Assembly (NCBI GenBank): GCA_958295855.1
Contig: OY282383.1
Location: 4,568,481-4,632,480 of the forward strand
From: an uncultured Poribacteria bacterium
GTDB lineage: Bacteria > Poribacteria > WGA-4E > WGA-3G
DNA: 64,000 bases
Reading direction: 5' to 3'
In this document: positions 63,146 through 64,000 of the stretch, one piece after another
Layout: every line of letters begins with the position of its first letter
How positions within the stretch are numbered: the first letter of the stretch is position 1
Notes under the pieces: generated by a model
The model's database searches: none
Told to the model about the DNA's origin: nothing
Seen by the model: only the letters and a program-made list of their open reading frames with translations
Program-made: the position numbers and the translations under genes

Positions 63146-64000
63146 GGTAACACACCTTTGACAGAAATGTCAATCGAGGCAACATCCGGATGGTCTGTCT
63201 GAATTGAAATGGTGTCTTCGACTAACCCCTTCGGTGCGCCATCGGCTGAAAAGGTGATTAACAGCTCATGAGAAATCTGCTTTTCGGCGGAGAGTTCTGC
63301 GGAAACATCAAAGGTGTCCGCTGTGATGCCGAGAACAGCAAACGCTTGTGTGCCATCGGTTTTGAGTTGGATGGCGCGTTGGACGCTCTGGTTGGGGGAC
63401 ATCACGCCCAGAAACAGGTTTGCGGGCAACGGCACAATATCCCCTAACACTCGGCCTTTGAACTGAATTGGCAACGCAATTGTTTCTGAATCGGTGCCAG
63501 GGATGACCGCCGGTGCCCTGCCAGAAAGCGTGAGCACTTCGCTGTAGATTCCGACCGTGGTTAGGGAGAGTGCCACATCAATGTCGAGCGTACCGCCGAC
63601 TGGCATTACGCGCGCAGGCAGTGTGACAGCGAGGCTGTCGTCGCTCACGGCGTGCGCGGTTATGTCCACCGGCTGGAGCAGGTTGTTGGTGAGCGTTACC
63701 TTTTTGGTGACGTTTTGCCCCTTTTCAAGTTTTCCCAAATCTATTTGCTTGGGGAAGGCAATCGGGGCTTTGATAACCCCAGAGACTTGCAAGGGGATTA
63801 TCGGTTTGTCTGTATCATTGGTGTAGACGAAGGATTGCTCCAGGAAGTATCCGACATCTCTATCTATCTCAATCTGAATGCTGCCGGTGCCGCCGGGCGG
63901 AATTTGCGCTGCGGAAGAGGTTGTAGCAACGCAGCCACAATTGGTCTGAATCTCCTGAATCTCTAACGGGGCGTTCCCTGTGTTCGTGAACTCAAACCTT
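63142..64000 (-). CDS. DUF1573-like protein (5' end outside window)
   Basis: Reverse translation from 63999: FEFTNTGNAPLEIQEIQTNCGCVATTSSAAQIPPGGTGSIQIEIDRDVGYFLEQSFVYTNDTDKPIIPLQVSG...; the track starts it too late at 63792. Confidence 0.85.
   Translation of the reverse strand, partial: RFEFTNTGNAPLEIQEIQTNCGCVATTSSAAQIPPGGTGSIQIEIDRDVGYFLEQSFVYTNDTDKPIIPLQVSGVIKAPIAFPKQIDLGKLEKGQNVTKKVTLTNNLLQPVDITAHAVSDDSLAVTLPARVMPVGGTLDIDVALSLTTVGIYSEVLTLSGRAPAVIPGTDSETIALPIQFKGRVLGDIVPLPANLFLGVMSPNQSVQRAIQLKTDGTQAFAVLGITADTFDVSAELSAEKQISHELLITFSADGAPKGLVEDTISIQTDHPDVASIDISVKGVLP

Overview
The window (64 kb) is a bacterial chromosome segment. Gene content (DUF1080, phytanoyl-CoA dioxygenase, DUF6785-like membrane protein, lamin-tail surface protein, multihaem cytochrome) resembles Candidatus Poribacteria or a related sponge/marine lineage; this is inference, no search was run. 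The main feature is an exploded rRNA locus. The 16S (about 27703-29256), tRNA-Ile(GAT) (33359-33432), tRNA-Ala(TGC) (36663-36735), 23S (about 37029-40022) and 5S (40114-40232) keep the canonical order, but 16S and 23S are about 7.8 kb apart. The gap holds protein genes, and each RNA segment has its own near-identical sigma70 promoter; there are three perfect 50-bp-period copies before tRNA-Ala and a fourth before a decayed tRNA-like sequence. Around this locus are four members of an apparently undescribed membrane-anchored protein family (29454, 31689, 40715, 41614), three degenerate 5S relics, and two truncated HigA-like antitoxin relics, one beside a toxin relic. Other notable content: a tandem array of five gene copies with a variable 12-bp minisatellite (9478-12291); a two-PBP/OmpA plus VWA gene cluster (52183-57819); a shared C-terminal 'KLTTTW' motif in secreted proteins; several dispersed palindromic repeat families; and a sigma54 activator with an altered GAFTGA motif. 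The two window edges cut a cytochrome c/copper-monooxygenase-like gene (left) and a DUF1573-like gene (right), neither fully given in the ORF track. Function calls come from recognised motifs only.
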